DNA from: Colwellia chukchiensis
GTDB lineage: Bacteria; Pseudomonadota; Gammaproteobacteria; Enterobacterales; Alteromonadaceae
Reading direction: 5' to 3'
NCBI RefSeq assembly: GCF_002104455.1
Contig: NZ_NBOC01000002.1
Coordinates: forward strand, 166,369-230,368
DNA: 64,000 nucleotides
The stretch's first letter is position 1; every line of letters begins with the position of its first letter. The notes under the pieces are model-generated. The model had not been told where the DNA came from and searched no databases. It was given only the letters and a program-made list of their open reading frames with translations. Positions 55,903 through 64,000 of this stretch are shown here, piece by piece. Position numbers and translations under genes: made by a program.

Positions 55903-56736
55903 GTGAAAGCCTATCTTGATTTAATGCGTCATGTTCGTGATGAAGGTGTAGAAAAGTCTGATCGCACAGGTACAGGCACTAAAAGTATATTTGGTTATCA
56001 AATGCGCTTTGATTTAGCCAAAGGCTTTCCGCTAGTTACCACCAAAAAGTGCCATTTAAAATCCATTATTCATGAGCTGTTATGGTTCATCAAAGGCGAG
56101 TCTAATATTGCCTATTTACAGCAAAATGGCGTAAAAATTTGGGATGATTGGGCGACAGAAGACGGTGAATTAGGCCCGGTTTATGGCGTGCAGTGGCGAA
56201 ACTGGCCAGCTCATAATGGTGAAACCATAGACCAATTAGCGCAATTAATTACCGACTTAAAGCAAAATCCAGATTCACGCCGCCATATTATTACGGCATG
56301 GAACCCTGCGTTATTACCTGATACCGCGCTTAGCCCAGCAGCTAATGCTGCAAAAGGTAAGCAAGCGTTACCGCCATGCCATACTTTATTTCAATTTTAT
56401 GTGTTAAATGGCAAATTAAGCTGTCAGCTTTATCAACGTAGCGCTGATATTTTTCTGGGGGTTCCATTTAATATTGCTAGCTATGCCTTATTTACTATGA
56501 TGATAGCGCAGGTTTGCGATTTAGAGCTTGGTGACTTTGTGCATACTTTTGGTGATGCGCATTTGTACTTAAACCACCTTGAGCAAGTTGACGAGCAATT
56601 ATCACGCGAGCCCTTGCCATTACCTAAAATGTGGATTAATCCAGACGTCAAAAGTATTTTTGATTTCACATTTAGCGATTTTGAGTTACAAAACTATCAA
56701 GCGCACCCGCATATTAAAGCCCCTATTTCGGTATAG
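55903..56736 (+). CDS. thyA: thymidylate synthase
   Basis: Makes dTMP from dUMP with methylene-tetrahydrofolate. Motifs: [17 protein letters not shown] at the N-terminus, the catalytic cysteine Cys159 in [21 protein letters not shown] before it, the nucleotide-binding [21 protein letters not shown] and the folate end HIKAPISV. At 277 residues it is 13 longer than E. coli ThyA because of an insert (about 140-153) just before the catalytic loop. The start is GTG, with AAAGGAAAG upstream. Confidence 0.96.
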   Translation: MKAYLDLMRHVRDEGVEKSDRTGTGTKSIFGYQMRFDLAKGFPLVTTKKCHLKSIIHELLWFIKGESNIAYLQQNGVKIWDDWATEDGELGPVYGVQWRNWPAHNGETIDQLAQLITDLKQNPDSRRHIITAWNPALLPDTALSPAANAAKGKQALPPCHTLFQFYVLNGKLSCQLYQRSADIFLGVPFNIASYALFTMMIAQVCDLELGDFVHTFGDAHLYLNHLEQVDEQLSREPLPLPKMWINPDVKSIFDFTFSDFELQNYQAHPHIKAPISV

Positions 56737-56763
56737 CGCTGCCGCCAAATTATCACGACTAAT

Positions 56764-56799
56764 ACAACAAAGGAGAGCGTGGTCGCACTCCTTTGTTGT
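56764..56799. terminator. hairpin between convergent thyA and the ferredoxin gene
   Basis: A perfect 12-bp stem (ACAACAAAGGAG / CTCCTTTGTTGT) with a 12-base loop. It has no T run, but the stem and its position suggest a bidirectional terminator. Confidence 0.55.
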
Positions 56800-56816
56800 G
56801 ATTAATCTAAACGCAG

Positions 56817-57062
56817 TTATCCATGCAGTCGGAAAAATTTTGCCAGTAATTGCTCTTCGCTTTCAACCTGCTTGGGGTCGCTAATAATACAATCAATTGG
56901 ACAAACTGAGATGCATGTGGGTTTGTCGTAGTGGCCTAGGCATTCGGTGCATTTGTCACTGTCAATTTCATAAATTTCTTCCGCCATAGCAATGGCACCG
57001 TTTGGGCATTCTGGCGCACACATATCACAATTAATGCAGGCACTTTCAATGAGTAACGCCAT
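56817..57062 (-). CDS. YfhL family 4Fe-4S ferredoxin
   Basis: An 81-residue ferredoxin with two 4Fe-4S motifs: CINCDMCAPECP and CTECLGHYDKPTCISVCPIDC, the second with the loop typical of YfhL. It starts 2 bases after the trhP stop, so both are in one transcript and it may supply electrons or clusters to TrhP. Confidence 0.93.
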   Translation of the reverse strand: MALLIESACINCDMCAPECPNGAIAMAEEIYEIDSDKCTECLGHYDKPTCISVCPIDCIISDPKQVESEEQLLAKFFRLHG

Positions 57063-57064
57063 CT

Positions 57065-58426
57065 TTAAGCACTCTGGTTTTGTGCAAAAGGGTGTCGCGT
57101 TGTGCCACCGTCAGTTAAGTAGCGCATGATAATAGCAAACGATAAGTCAATATCTGTCGCTAGCGCAATGGCTACTTTATGCCCTGAGCCTTTGGCGTCT
57201 TTAATGGACTCACCCTTGAGGTTTTGCATGGCTTGCAAGGTAAAATTAATGTTGCCTTTGGGGGTCATTAGCTCTAACTTGTCTCCGACAAGAAACTTAT
57301 TTTTTACGTCAATTTCAACTAAGCCTGTGGCTTGGTTTCGGCCAATGACTTCACCAACAAATTGTTGAGTATCACTTTTAGAGTAACCATAGTCATAATT
57401 TTGGGTATCACTGGGGCGATGACGTTGTAAAAAGCCTTCGGTATAACCGCGGTGTGCTAAGTGCTCTAAGTCACGACTAAGGGTTTGATTAAAGGGTTTA
57501 TGATTTATCGCATCTAACATGGCTTGGTGGTAAACCTGAGCGGTGCGCGCGCAGTAATAAAAAGATTTTGTACGGCCTTCAATTTTTAAAGAATGTACCC
57601 CCATTTTAACTAAGCGCGCCACATGCTCTACTGCACGCAAATCTTTTGAATTCATGATATAAGTACCGTGCTCATCTTCAAAAGCCGGCATATATTCACC
57701 AGGGCGACCTTGCTCTTGCAGTAAAACTACGTCTTGAATAGGTTTTTGTTTTGGTGGGTAAATTCCACTGGCGTCAGTTGCTATAATATCACCGGTAGCG
57801 GTTTCTTTAGCGGCATGAACGTCGTATTTCCAGCGGCAAGCATTAGTGCAGGTGCCTTGGTTGGGATCGCGTTTATTGATGTAGCCGGACAATAAACAGC
57901 GGCCAGAATACGCCATACAAAGAGCGCCATGTACAAACACCTCTAGCTCCATGTCGGGACAGCGAAAACGAATTTCTTCTATTTCATCAAGTGATAGTTC
58001 GCGCGACAGAATGACTCGTTCAACGCCTTGTTGATGCCAAAATTTAACGGTGGCCCAATTGACGGCATTGGCTTGCACAGACAGGTGAATTGCCATCTCA
58101 GGAAAGTTTTCGCGCACTAGCATGATCAAACCAGGATCAGACATGATCAAGGCGTCTGGCTGCATGGCGATAATTGGCTTTATATCGCGTAAAAAAGTGG
58201 TTAACTTACTGTTGTGAGGTGCAATGTTATTTACGAGATAAAACTTTTTGCCAAGCGTATGGGCTTCATCGATCGCAAGTTTAATATTTTCTAAACTAAA
58301 TTCGTTATTGCGAACCCGCAATGAGTAACGAGGTTGGCCGGCGTAGACGGCATCAGCGCCATAGGCAAAGGCGTAACGCATGTTTTTTAAGCTACCGGCT
58401 GGCGATAATAATTCTGGCTTAAGCAT
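57065..58426 (-). CDS. trhP: tRNA 5-hydroxyuridine synthase TrhP (U32 family, formerly YegQ)
   Basis: A 453-residue peptidase-U32-family protein, the same length as E. coli YegQ. It acts in the oxygen-independent, prephenate-linked route to 5-hydroxyuridine at tRNA position 34. Signature: the N-terminal LLSPAGSLKNMRYAFAYGADAVYAG (as a region) and the U32 motif EVFVHGALCMAYSGRCLLSGY, followed by the Fe-S type cysteines in GTCTNACRW. An FNR-type site lies about 80 bases upstream, which fits an anaerobic role. Confidence 0.93.
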   Translation of the reverse strand: MLKPELLSPAGSLKNMRYAFAYGADAVYAGQPRYSLRVRNNEFSLENIKLAIDEAHTLGKKFYLVNNIAPHNSKLTTFLRDIKPIIAMQPDALIMSDPGLIMLVRENFPEMAIHLSVQANAVNWATVKFWHQQGVERVILSRELSLDEIEEIRFRCPDMELEVFVHGALCMAYSGRCLLSGYINKRDPNQGTCTNACRWKYDVHAAKETATGDIIATDASGIYPPKQKPIQDVVLLQEQGRPGEYMPAFEDEHGTYIMNSKDLRAVEHVARLVKMGVHSLKIEGRTKSFYYCARTAQVYHQAMLDAINHKPFNQTLSRDLEHLAHRGYTEGFLQRHRPSDTQNYDYGYSKSDTQQFVGEVIGRNQATGLVEIDVKNKFLVGDKLELMTPKGNINFTLQAMQNLKGESIKDAKGSGHKVAIALATDIDLSFAIIMRYLTDGGTTRHPFAQNQSA

Positions 58427-58504
58427 ATCAAGGTGTCTGATAGTAAAATGGGTTGCGCATTATAATGAAATCTCAGCGCGTGTATTGGGCTTTATGCGCA
58501 TATA

Positions 58505-58518
58505 TTGATCTCAATCAA
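58505..58518. promoter_or_regulatory. FNR-type binding site
   Basis: TTGATCTCAATCAA is a perfect match to TTGAT-N4-ATCAA. It lies 79 bases before trhP on one strand and 108 before the HDOD gene on the other, so it could regulate either or both. Confidence 0.7.
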
Positions 58519-58625
58519 GAGATGAAAAAAAGTGCAATAGAGGCCAGAACTGGCTTTTAATTGACCAAAAATCAAGGTATTGTGTAATGGATAGTTACCG
58601 CCTAAGCCAATAATAAGGATTGTTC

Positions 58626-59465
58626 ATGAGCGCAGAAAATGCATTGCATATCATACTCGTAGAGAAAATTAGACAAGATGCATTGGTGCTACCTACGTTG
58701 CCAGAAATAGCGATGAAAGTCAGGCAAGCGGCTGACGATCCAGACATTAGTTTAGCGAAAATGAGTGATATTATTGCTCATGATCCTGCGTTATCTTTAG
58801 GGATACTCAAAGTGGCTAATAGTGTTGCTTTTGGTCGTGCAGTTAAAGTTGAATCAGTAGCACAAGCCGTGACCCGTATTGGCTTAAAGCAAATTAAAAG
58901 CATAGCGACGGCCATGGCGGTGGAGCAGATGTTTGTTTCAAACAATCAGGTTGTAGCGCAATATATGCGCAGGTCATGGCAAAAAACCGTCGATGTCGCG
59001 TCGGTGGCAATTGCATTGATGGTGAAGTACTTAGAAAACAATAAAAATACGCCATTTACACTAGATACCATTACCTTAGCCGCAATTATTCATAATATAG
59101 GTGTCTTGCCAATACTGGCAGAAGCAGAAAGTCACCCGAAAGTTTTTGCTACCTCGGCCTTTTTACAACAAGCTATTATTAAACTTGCAAATGAGATTGG
59201 CGCAGAAGTGACTAAAGCATGGGAATTTCCAGAAGAACTAACACATATAGTGAAGTCGTGGAATGATTTAACGTTTTTACCTAAAGCGGTGCATTATTTA
59301 GATTTTATTCGAGCTGGCGCTATATACCACGAAATATTTAAAAGTATTTCAACGCGCGATACGTTACTGAAAAGTTATGTTAAAAAAGGAATTTTACCGA
59401 GTGTGGACTATCTCTCATCAACTGAATTTACTGAGCGTGTGGCGCAAGTAAGAGCCATGTTTTAA
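58626..59465 (+). CDS. HDOD domain signalling protein
   Basis: A 279-residue protein made of one HDOD domain (about 15-215), a relative of HD phosphohydrolases without the metal-binding HD pair. Family segments: LVLPTLPEIAMKVRQAADDPD, ISLAKMSDIIAHDPALSLGILKVANS and AVTRIGLKQIKSIATAMA. The ATG at 58626 has AAGGAT seven bases upstream. Related proteins link c-di-GMP or redox signals to motility and other behaviours; the role here is unknown. Confidence 0.9.
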   Translation: MSAENALHIILVEKIRQDALVLPTLPEIAMKVRQAADDPDISLAKMSDIIAHDPALSLGILKVANSVAFGRAVKVESVAQAVTRIGLKQIKSIATAMAVEQMFVSNNQVVAQYMRRSWQKTVDVASVAIALMVKYLENNKNTPFTLDTITLAAIIHNIGVLPILAEAESHPKVFATSAFLQQAIIKLANEIGAEVTKAWEFPEELTHIVKSWNDLTFLPKAVHYLDFIRAGAIYHEIFKSISTRDTLLKSYVKKGILPSVDYLSSTEFTERVAQVRAMF

Positions 59466-59470
59466 TCGCT

Positions 59471-59506
59471 AGTATCACAAGGCAACTTGCGCCACCTTGT
59501 GATACT
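59471..59506. terminator. hairpin between the convergent HDOD gene and rdgC
   Basis: A perfect 12-bp stem (AGTATCACAAGG / CCTTGTGATACT) with a 12-base loop, between two convergent genes. It lacks a T run. Confidence 0.5.
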
Positions 59507-59516
59507 GGGTGCTGAA

Positions 59517-60437
59517 CTAGCTATCTAAATAATCACTGGCTTTTAATGAAAATTCAGCCAATAAGTGCTCAATAAAGCGATTTAATTCACCCGCCATTAA
59601 GGCAAAGTCAGCGTCGAGTTTCGCTAAGACATCGTCGGCATCAATATCATCATTTTGCTCATGAATAACATCAAAAAACTTTAAGCGTTTTATGGCTAAA
59701 TCATCACATAAGATAAATGATAAAGACTCATCCCACTCAAGAGCCACTTTCACCACATACTTGTCGGCGTCTAAGTGCGCTTTGATTTCTTCGCTAGTAA
59801 GATCTTGATTTTTAACTCTCACTACAGCGCCGTCGTCGCCAAGGGCATTAAACTCGGCTTCCATACCGAGCTGAAAGTTACTGCCTAAATTATGCTCAGT
59901 TAACCAATCGGTCATTATCTCATCTGGTGCTTTTTCTGGCGAGGTGCTAGTAACCGGCAAGGTGCCTAAAGATTTTCGTAATAAGGCTAAAAAGTCTTCA
60001 GCCTTACTACGGCTACTGGTATCAATAACAATGAGGTTATGGGCGGCATTAATATATGCGCGGGTGTCGCTATAACGAGAAAATGCTCGTGGTAACAATT
60101 CAAAAATTATGTCTTCTTTAAATTGCTCTTTCTCTTTTTTAGTGGCACTACGCGATTGCTCAGCTTCTAACTGTGCTATTTTTTGTTCAAGCATATCTTT
60201 GACAACAGGTGCCGGCAGTATTTTTTCTTCTTTGCGGGCGCATAATAAGTAATTGCCATTGACCGAATGTACAATTGAGTGGCCATGCTTACCTAGGGCA
60301 TTAACCCAACCAAAGTGAGATTGTTCAGTAGATGCACATGGGGTAAATAAATGCTCCGACAACTGCTGCTCTAAATCTGCTTCAGAACATTCAAAAGGGC
60401 GAGTAAACGCAAAAAAGTATAGGTTTTTAAACCACAT
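59517..60437 (-). CDS. rdgC: recombination-associated protein RdgC
   Basis: A ring-shaped DNA-binding protein that restrains RecA. The opening MWFKNLYFFAFTRPF and FGWVNALGKHG, with the later LSFILCDDLAIKRLKFFDVI, are family marks. Length 306 is normal. It is convergent with the HDOD gene. Confidence 0.96.
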   Translation of the reverse strand: MWFKNLYFFAFTRPFECSEADLEQQLSEHLFTPCASTEQSHFGWVNALGKHGHSIVHSVNGNYLLCARKEEKILPAPVVKDMLEQKIAQLEAEQSRSATKKEKEQFKEDIIFELLPRAFSRYSDTRAYINAAHNLIVIDTSSRSKAEDFLALLRKSLGTLPVTSTSPEKAPDEIMTDWLTEHNLGSNFQLGMEAEFNALGDDGAVVRVKNQDLTSEEIKAHLDADKYVVKVALEWDESLSFILCDDLAIKRLKFFDVIHEQNDDIDADDVLAKLDADFALMAGELNRFIEHLLAEFSLKASDYLDS

Positions 60438-60551
60438 TGAATAGATCCTATGCCCGATAGTTTTGGGCGAATAATTGAAAAAACGACGGCCATATTACCT
60501 TACTTATGCACTGTGCGCACGTCTTAGATAATTGCATTAATTGACTTTGAA

Positions 60552-62303
60552 CTATGCCATGCTGTTGAACTTGATATCAAAACGCAGGCCTTTGCCCGGG
60601 GTTGAGCTTGCGCTTATTTTACCATTAAGTGTGTCTTGTACTAGGCTATGCACTATATGTGTGCCCAAGCCCGTACCGCCTTGGTGCTCAGCTGTAGTGT
60701 AAAATGCGTCAAAAAGATGTTCTAACTGTGTTGCTGACACGCCATGACCATTATCAGTAAAGGTAATGTGCACTTGTTCACCTGTGAGTCGCACTGTGAT
60801 AGTGATAACTCCACGGTTAATGTTTTTAAAGCCATGCTCGATGGCGTTAAGGATTAGGTTAGTGAAAATTTGTGAAATGGCACCTGCGTGGCAGTAAACC
60901 TCCGCGTTTTGCGGGCAGTTGATTTTAATCGTATGATTACTCTTTTTTAGCTTAGGGTGTAGCGAGTGAATAATTTCATCGAGATACTTGGCTAAATCAA
61001 CTTTACGGATTTTATCGCTAATTTGATCAACCGCAACCTGTTTAAAGCTTGATACTAGTTCCGATGCGCGCTCAAGATTATTTAGAACAAGTGCTAAGCC
61101 CTTATCAACGTTGGTGGTAAAGTCTTCAAGCACACGTTTGGAGAGCTTATTGGCATTGATATTGTCTTTAAAATTGGCGACTAAATCAGCCATATAAGAT
61201 GTTGACGTGATGCCGATGCCAATTGGGGTGTTTATTTCGTGGCACACCTCCGCCGACATACCGCCTAAAATCGCCATCTTTTCCGCATCGAGTAAACGTT
61301 CTTGTGCTTTGTTTAATTCTAAAATGTAATTTTTTAACTCTCGGTTTGTGGCGATTAGGGTTTTCTCCGTGACGCTTCTATGGCTGTTTTCAGCTTTTAA
61401 TTTTTGCTGTTGCGCTAATAATTCACGTTGCTGAACTTCCATTTTTAACATTGTGGTACTGAGCGATGAGGTTTTGCGAGCGACTTCTTGCTCTAACATT
61501 AAGTTTTGTTCATCCAGTTTGCTATTGGCTGATATAATTTTCCCTTGCGCGAGCGCCAACTGCTCTTTGTAGAGTACTAACTCATCGATGAGTTTGTTGT
61601 AAGCATTTTGCAAGACTTGTAATTCGTTATTTTCATAACTAATGACATGTAGTTTAGATGCTTCAGGATCATCAATGTCAAACTGATTAATTTGTTCCGT
61701 CAGTTTATTAAGTGGCGAGGTTAATAAGTTGGAAAACGCATAGGAAAATAATAATACCAAGGCCGCTGTTTTCAACATGGCATTACCGATAAGAAAATAA
61801 ATACCGACTTGAATACGGTTAAAAATGACCTCGTTGCTTGACAATAATGTAACAGAGCCAACTTTTGTGGTGCGGCCTGAAAATTCAAAAATTAACGGAA
61901 AGGAATGACCGAACAAGCCATCGCGCTCCATGCTTACGTTGAAATAATCATTACTATTTTCCTCCGAGCTAAAGGGCTCCATATTAAGTCGATTCGAATC
62001 AATTTCTATACCTTGTTGGGCAATAATCTGATTGTTTTCATCGCTAACCGTGATGCCTTGAATCATAGGAATAGCGATTAAACCGTTGGCAATATCAATT
62101 GCTTGTTGAGTGTTAAGCTCCCATACCGCCCGCGTTAAACTGCCACTAAAGGTTTTTTCAAGCGTTAATAACTCACTCGTGATGTGACTTTTAGTGTTGA
62201 TGTACTCAGCGCCAATTTGGATACAAGTGACAAGAAATGTCAGGAGAAAATAAAATGACAAGACGCGCGTAAGTAGTTTTCGTGACAGACTGGTTGTGTT
62301 CAT
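60552..62303 (-). CDS. second orphan membrane sensor histidine kinase
   Basis: A 583-residue kinase. A membrane helix (about 11-33), a periplasmic sensor (about 34-165) and a second helix (about 167-192) are followed by a HAMP linker (about 193-245) and a long coiled coil (about 245-340). The His box is EKMAILGGMSAEVCHEINTPIG with His355; the ATPase part has QIFTNLILNAIEHGF, DNGHGV and GGTGLGTHIVH. It resembles the kinase at 33448 in all regions. No cognate regulator is adjacent; phoB beyond the porin normally pairs with PhoR. Confidence 0.9.
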   Translation of the reverse strand: MNTTSLSRKLLTRVLSFYFLLTFLVTCIQIGAEYINTKSHITSELLTLEKTFSGSLTRAVWELNTQQAIDIANGLIAIPMIQGITVSDENNQIIAQQGIEIDSNRLNMEPFSSEENSNDYFNVSMERDGLFGHSFPLIFEFSGRTTKVGSVTLLSSNEVIFNRIQVGIYFLIGNAMLKTAALVLLFSYAFSNLLTSPLNKLTEQINQFDIDDPEASKLHVISYENNELQVLQNAYNKLIDELVLYKEQLALAQGKIISANSKLDEQNLMLEQEVARKTSSLSTTMLKMEVQQRELLAQQQKLKAENSHRSVTEKTLIATNRELKNYILELNKAQERLLDAEKMAILGGMSAEVCHEINTPIGIGITSTSYMADLVANFKDNINANKLSKRVLEDFTTNVDKGLALVLNNLERASELVSSFKQVAVDQISDKIRKVDLAKYLDEIIHSLHPKLKKSNHTIKINCPQNAEVYCHAGAISQIFTNLILNAIEHGFKNINRGVITITVRLTGEQVHITFTDNGHGVSATQLEHLFDAFYTTAEHQGGTGLGTHIVHSLVQDTLNGKISASSTPGKGLRFDIKFNSMA

Positions 62304-62664
62304 TAACGACTTCTTTTAAGTTGCATGCGAAAGTTTAGGCAATTTATTTTGCCTTACCCTATGTATGATAGTTAAACTTATACCAATGTTAAGCCTGTAA
62401 TGCGATTTTCACTAATCATAAACTTAATAGAATTGCCATTAGATATCAATTATTTATTATAAATAGCACTAGGCACTAATCTGACGTATAAAAAAGTTGG
62501 CGTTTAAACATTTCAGTTAATGCAAAGTCAATTAAGGCTAAAAGTAGCATTTTAATTTTGACCAGCAAAATAATATAACGCCATTTTGTCACTAAACTGT
62601 CATAAAGCTTTGGCAAACTACAGACAATTAATGTTTAGCCTCGAAAACTGTTAAAGGGTTCAAA
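62304..62664. other. divergent promoter region of the histidine kinase and the porin
   Basis: 361 bases without a gene. A PHO box lies at 62586; the rest (62340-62580) is AT-rich and shows nothing more that I can support. Confidence 0.6.
62586..62603 (+). promoter_or_regulatory. PHO box upstream of the porin
   Basis: TTGTCAC-TAAA-CTGTCAT: two 7-base direct repeats 4 bases apart, close to the CTGTCAT-N4-CTGTCAT consensus. It ends 61 bases before the porin start. Confidence 0.8.
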
Positions 62665-63591
62665 ATGAAATATAGATATAGCAAAATTGTCGCCGCTTTA
62701 TTCTCTTCTTTATCACTGTCAGTATCTGCTGCGGATGTTGAAATTTATGGTAAAGCGAATTTGTCATTACAATTATCTGATGAAGGTGAAGGCTCATTTA
62801 CTGAGATAAAAAGTAACGCTTCACGCATCGGCTTAAAAGGCACACATGCACTTAATGATGACTTAACGGTTATTTATAAAGCAGAATTTCAAGTAGACTT
62901 AGATGGTGATAGTGCTAAGGGTGATAGTATTACTGATCGTAATCAGTATGTCGGCTTAGCGGGCAGCTTTGGTGAAGTGTTGTTAGGTAAAAATGACACT
63001 ATGCTGAAACAGTCACAAGGTAAAGTAGATTTATTTAGTGACTATAATGCCGATATAAAAAGCTTGTGGAAAGGTGAAAATCGCATGGCGGATACGCTTT
63101 CTTATAAGTCGCCAAAGTTCAATCATTTGCAACTGGGTGTAACTTATATAGCTGAAGATGCTGTTGATGCAGAAGATGGTGTGTCTGTAGCAGTATTTTA
63201 CGGTGATGCAAAATTAAAAAAATCATCAATTTATGCCTCAGTGGCACATGATGCTGAGGTCAAAGGTTATGATATCACGCGGGCAACGGTGCAAGGTAAA
63301 GTCGGTAAGATCATTTTAGGTGCTATGATTCAAACACAAGAAAAAGTGGATGGTAGCGCTGAAATGGATGGTTATATGGTGTCAGCAAAGTATAAAATGG
63401 ACAGCATCACCTTTAAAGGCCAATACCAAGCCGCTGACTTTAAAGCTGGCGACGATAAATCTGGTATCACCCTAGGCGCTGATTATGCGTTAGCAAAAAG
63501 CACTAAACTATATGCATTTTATACCAGCTTTGATATGGATACGGACGCCGACCAAGATTATTTAGCAGCAGGTATTGAATACAAGTTTTAA
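62665..63591 (+). CDS. Gram-negative porin, predicted phosphate-regulated
   Basis: A 308-residue outer-membrane trimeric-type porin. A signal peptide (about 1-22, ending VSA) is followed by the family start DVEIYGKANLSLQ and the region RIGLKGTHALNDDLTVIYKAEFQ. The barrel ends in GIEYKF with the terminal phenylalanine. A PHO box upstream and phoB directly downstream suggest induction under phosphate limitation, like PhoE in function. Selectivity cannot be judged from the sequence. Confidence 0.9.
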   Translation: MKYRYSKIVAALFSSLSLSVSAADVEIYGKANLSLQLSDEGEGSFTEIKSNASRIGLKGTHALNDDLTVIYKAEFQVDLDGDSAKGDSITDRNQYVGLAGSFGEVLLGKNDTMLKQSQGKVDLFSDYNADIKSLWKGENRMADTLSYKSPKFNHLQLGVTYIAEDAVDAEDGVSVAVFYGDAKLKKSSIYASVAHDAEVKGYDITRATVQGKVGKIILGAMIQTQEKVDGSAEMDGYMVSAKYKMDSITFKGQYQAADFKAGDDKSGITLGADYALAKSTKLYAFYTSFDMDTDADQDYLAAGIEYKF

Positions 63592-63602
63592 AAGTGCAAG
63601 AT

Positions 63603-63644
63603 AACAAGAGGAAAAAAGTCGCAACAGGCGGCTTTTTTCTTGTT
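63603..63644 (+). terminator. intrinsic terminator after the porin
   Basis: AACAAGAGGAAAAAAGTCGC pairs with the matching 3' arm ending CTTGTT, with minor mismatches, and holds a T-rich 3' side (GGCTTTTTTC). Confidence 0.8.
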
Positions 63645-63785
63645 TTATGGTTAACGAGTCAAGACTTCTAGCTAACCTTTAAGCACAACTTGTCCATGCT
63701 ATAGTAATAATTTCTTGCGAGTGGCACACATTGCACACTCGCGTGATATAAAAATAGCAAAGTATAGAGCGCAATATTTTAACCC

Positions 63786-63803
63786 TTGTCATGAAACTGT
63801 CAT
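63786..63803 (+). promoter_or_regulatory. PHO box upstream of phoB
   Basis: TTGTCAT-GAAA-CTGTCAT: near-perfect 7-base direct repeats 4 bases apart, ending 49 bases before phoB. It indicates autoregulation. Confidence 0.88.
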
Positions 63804-63852
63804 AATTGACTAGCACAATGCAGTTTTGTGGTTCGCTCTCAGGAAGTAATAG

Positions 63853-64000
63853 ATGAATAAACAAATTTTGGTGGTGGAAGACGAAGCATCAATTAGAGAA
63901 ATGATCAGCTTTGTATTATTACAACATGGATTTAAGGTTGTAGAAGCAAGCACCACAGCCCAAGCGCAGGCAAAAATGAAAGAGCCTTATCCTGACTTAA
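63853..64000 (+). CDS. phoB: phosphate regulon response regulator PhoB, 5' part only
   Basis: Only the first 49 codons are in the window. The protein opens MNKQILVVEDEASIREMISF, a receiver with the acidic Glu/Asp pair, and fits PhoB well (ILVVEDE, IREMI). AGGAAG precedes the ATG. Its PHO box supports the identity; the downstream phoR is outside the window. Confidence 0.88.
   Translation, partial: MNKQILVVEDEASIREMISFVLLQHGFKVVEASTTAQAQAKMKEPYPDL

Noticed and set aside
63679..63864. Minus-strand frame across the phoB promoter
   Set aside because: It covers the PHO box and the phoB ribosome site and has no family features.

Overview
The window looks like a chromosomal segment of a marine gammaproteobacterium of the order Alteromonadales, most likely Colwelliaceae (Colwellia or Thalassotalea type). 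The reasons are a moderately AT-rich sequence, gammaproteobacterial gene orders (rlmD-relA-mazG, mutY-yggX, mutH/rppH-ptsP-thyA, trhP next to a YfhL-type ferredoxin), and a marine-style repertoire of secreted subtilases, a PEP-CTERM protein, hydroxyproline catabolism and many sensor kinases. I could not run a search, so the family-level placement is inference. I saw no insertion sequence, prophage, integrase, CRISPR array or rRNA operon. The segment reads as ordinary chromosome with a few accessory loci.

Layout. Bases 1-4810 hold the 3' part of rlmD, relA, mazG and a crotonase gene. Bases 4921-10338 hold ltaE, a YebC/PmpR-family gene, a small alpha/beta hydrolase, an M28 peptidase lipoprotein and glutaminase. 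Bases 10340-23135 are the most unusual part. Two large subtilases, each ending in three SLH-like repeats, flank a five-gene signalling operon: a secreted protein of unknown function, an FHA-GAF protein, a transmembrane Ser/Thr kinase with TPRs, a soluble NarL-type histidine kinase and a NarL-type response regulator. Both subtilase promoters carry the same AGGGG-N3/4-CCCCT palindrome. A PEP-CTERM protein follows.

Bases 23274-31014 are housekeeping: an AsmA/DUF4197 pair, tRNA-Thr and tRNA-Phe with promoter and terminator, a GDT1-like protein, yggX, mutY, a yggL-type gene, a Tsx-like porin, trmB and a small membrane protein. Bases 31119-33071 form an alkylation-repair pair (ogt and an Ada-AlkA fusion). 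An orphan histidine kinase and an NhaC antiporter follow.

Bases 37173-42677 form a hydroxyproline catabolic locus: FAD dehydrogenase, two-cysteine epimerase, semialdehyde dehydrogenase and GntR/FCD regulator, with a perfect ATTGTATACAAT palindrome in the divergent promoter. Bases 42750-42924 hold a promoter and a closing stem that suggest an unrecognised structured RNA upstream of a SulP transporter. Two tandem amidohydrolase genes follow, the second lacking the metal-binding HxH. Two diverged copies of an intergenic repeat lie at 48034-48241 and 50887-51123.

Bases 51126-60437 carry mutH, rppH, ptsP, a TauE/SafE permease, thyA (lgt is not at this position), a ferredoxin with trhP, an HDOD gene and rdgC. 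A perfect FNR-type site lies between trhP and the HDOD gene. The window ends with a second orphan histidine kinase, a porin and the start of phoB. The porin and phoB each have a strong PHO box, which points to a phosphate-starvation porin controlled by its neighbour.
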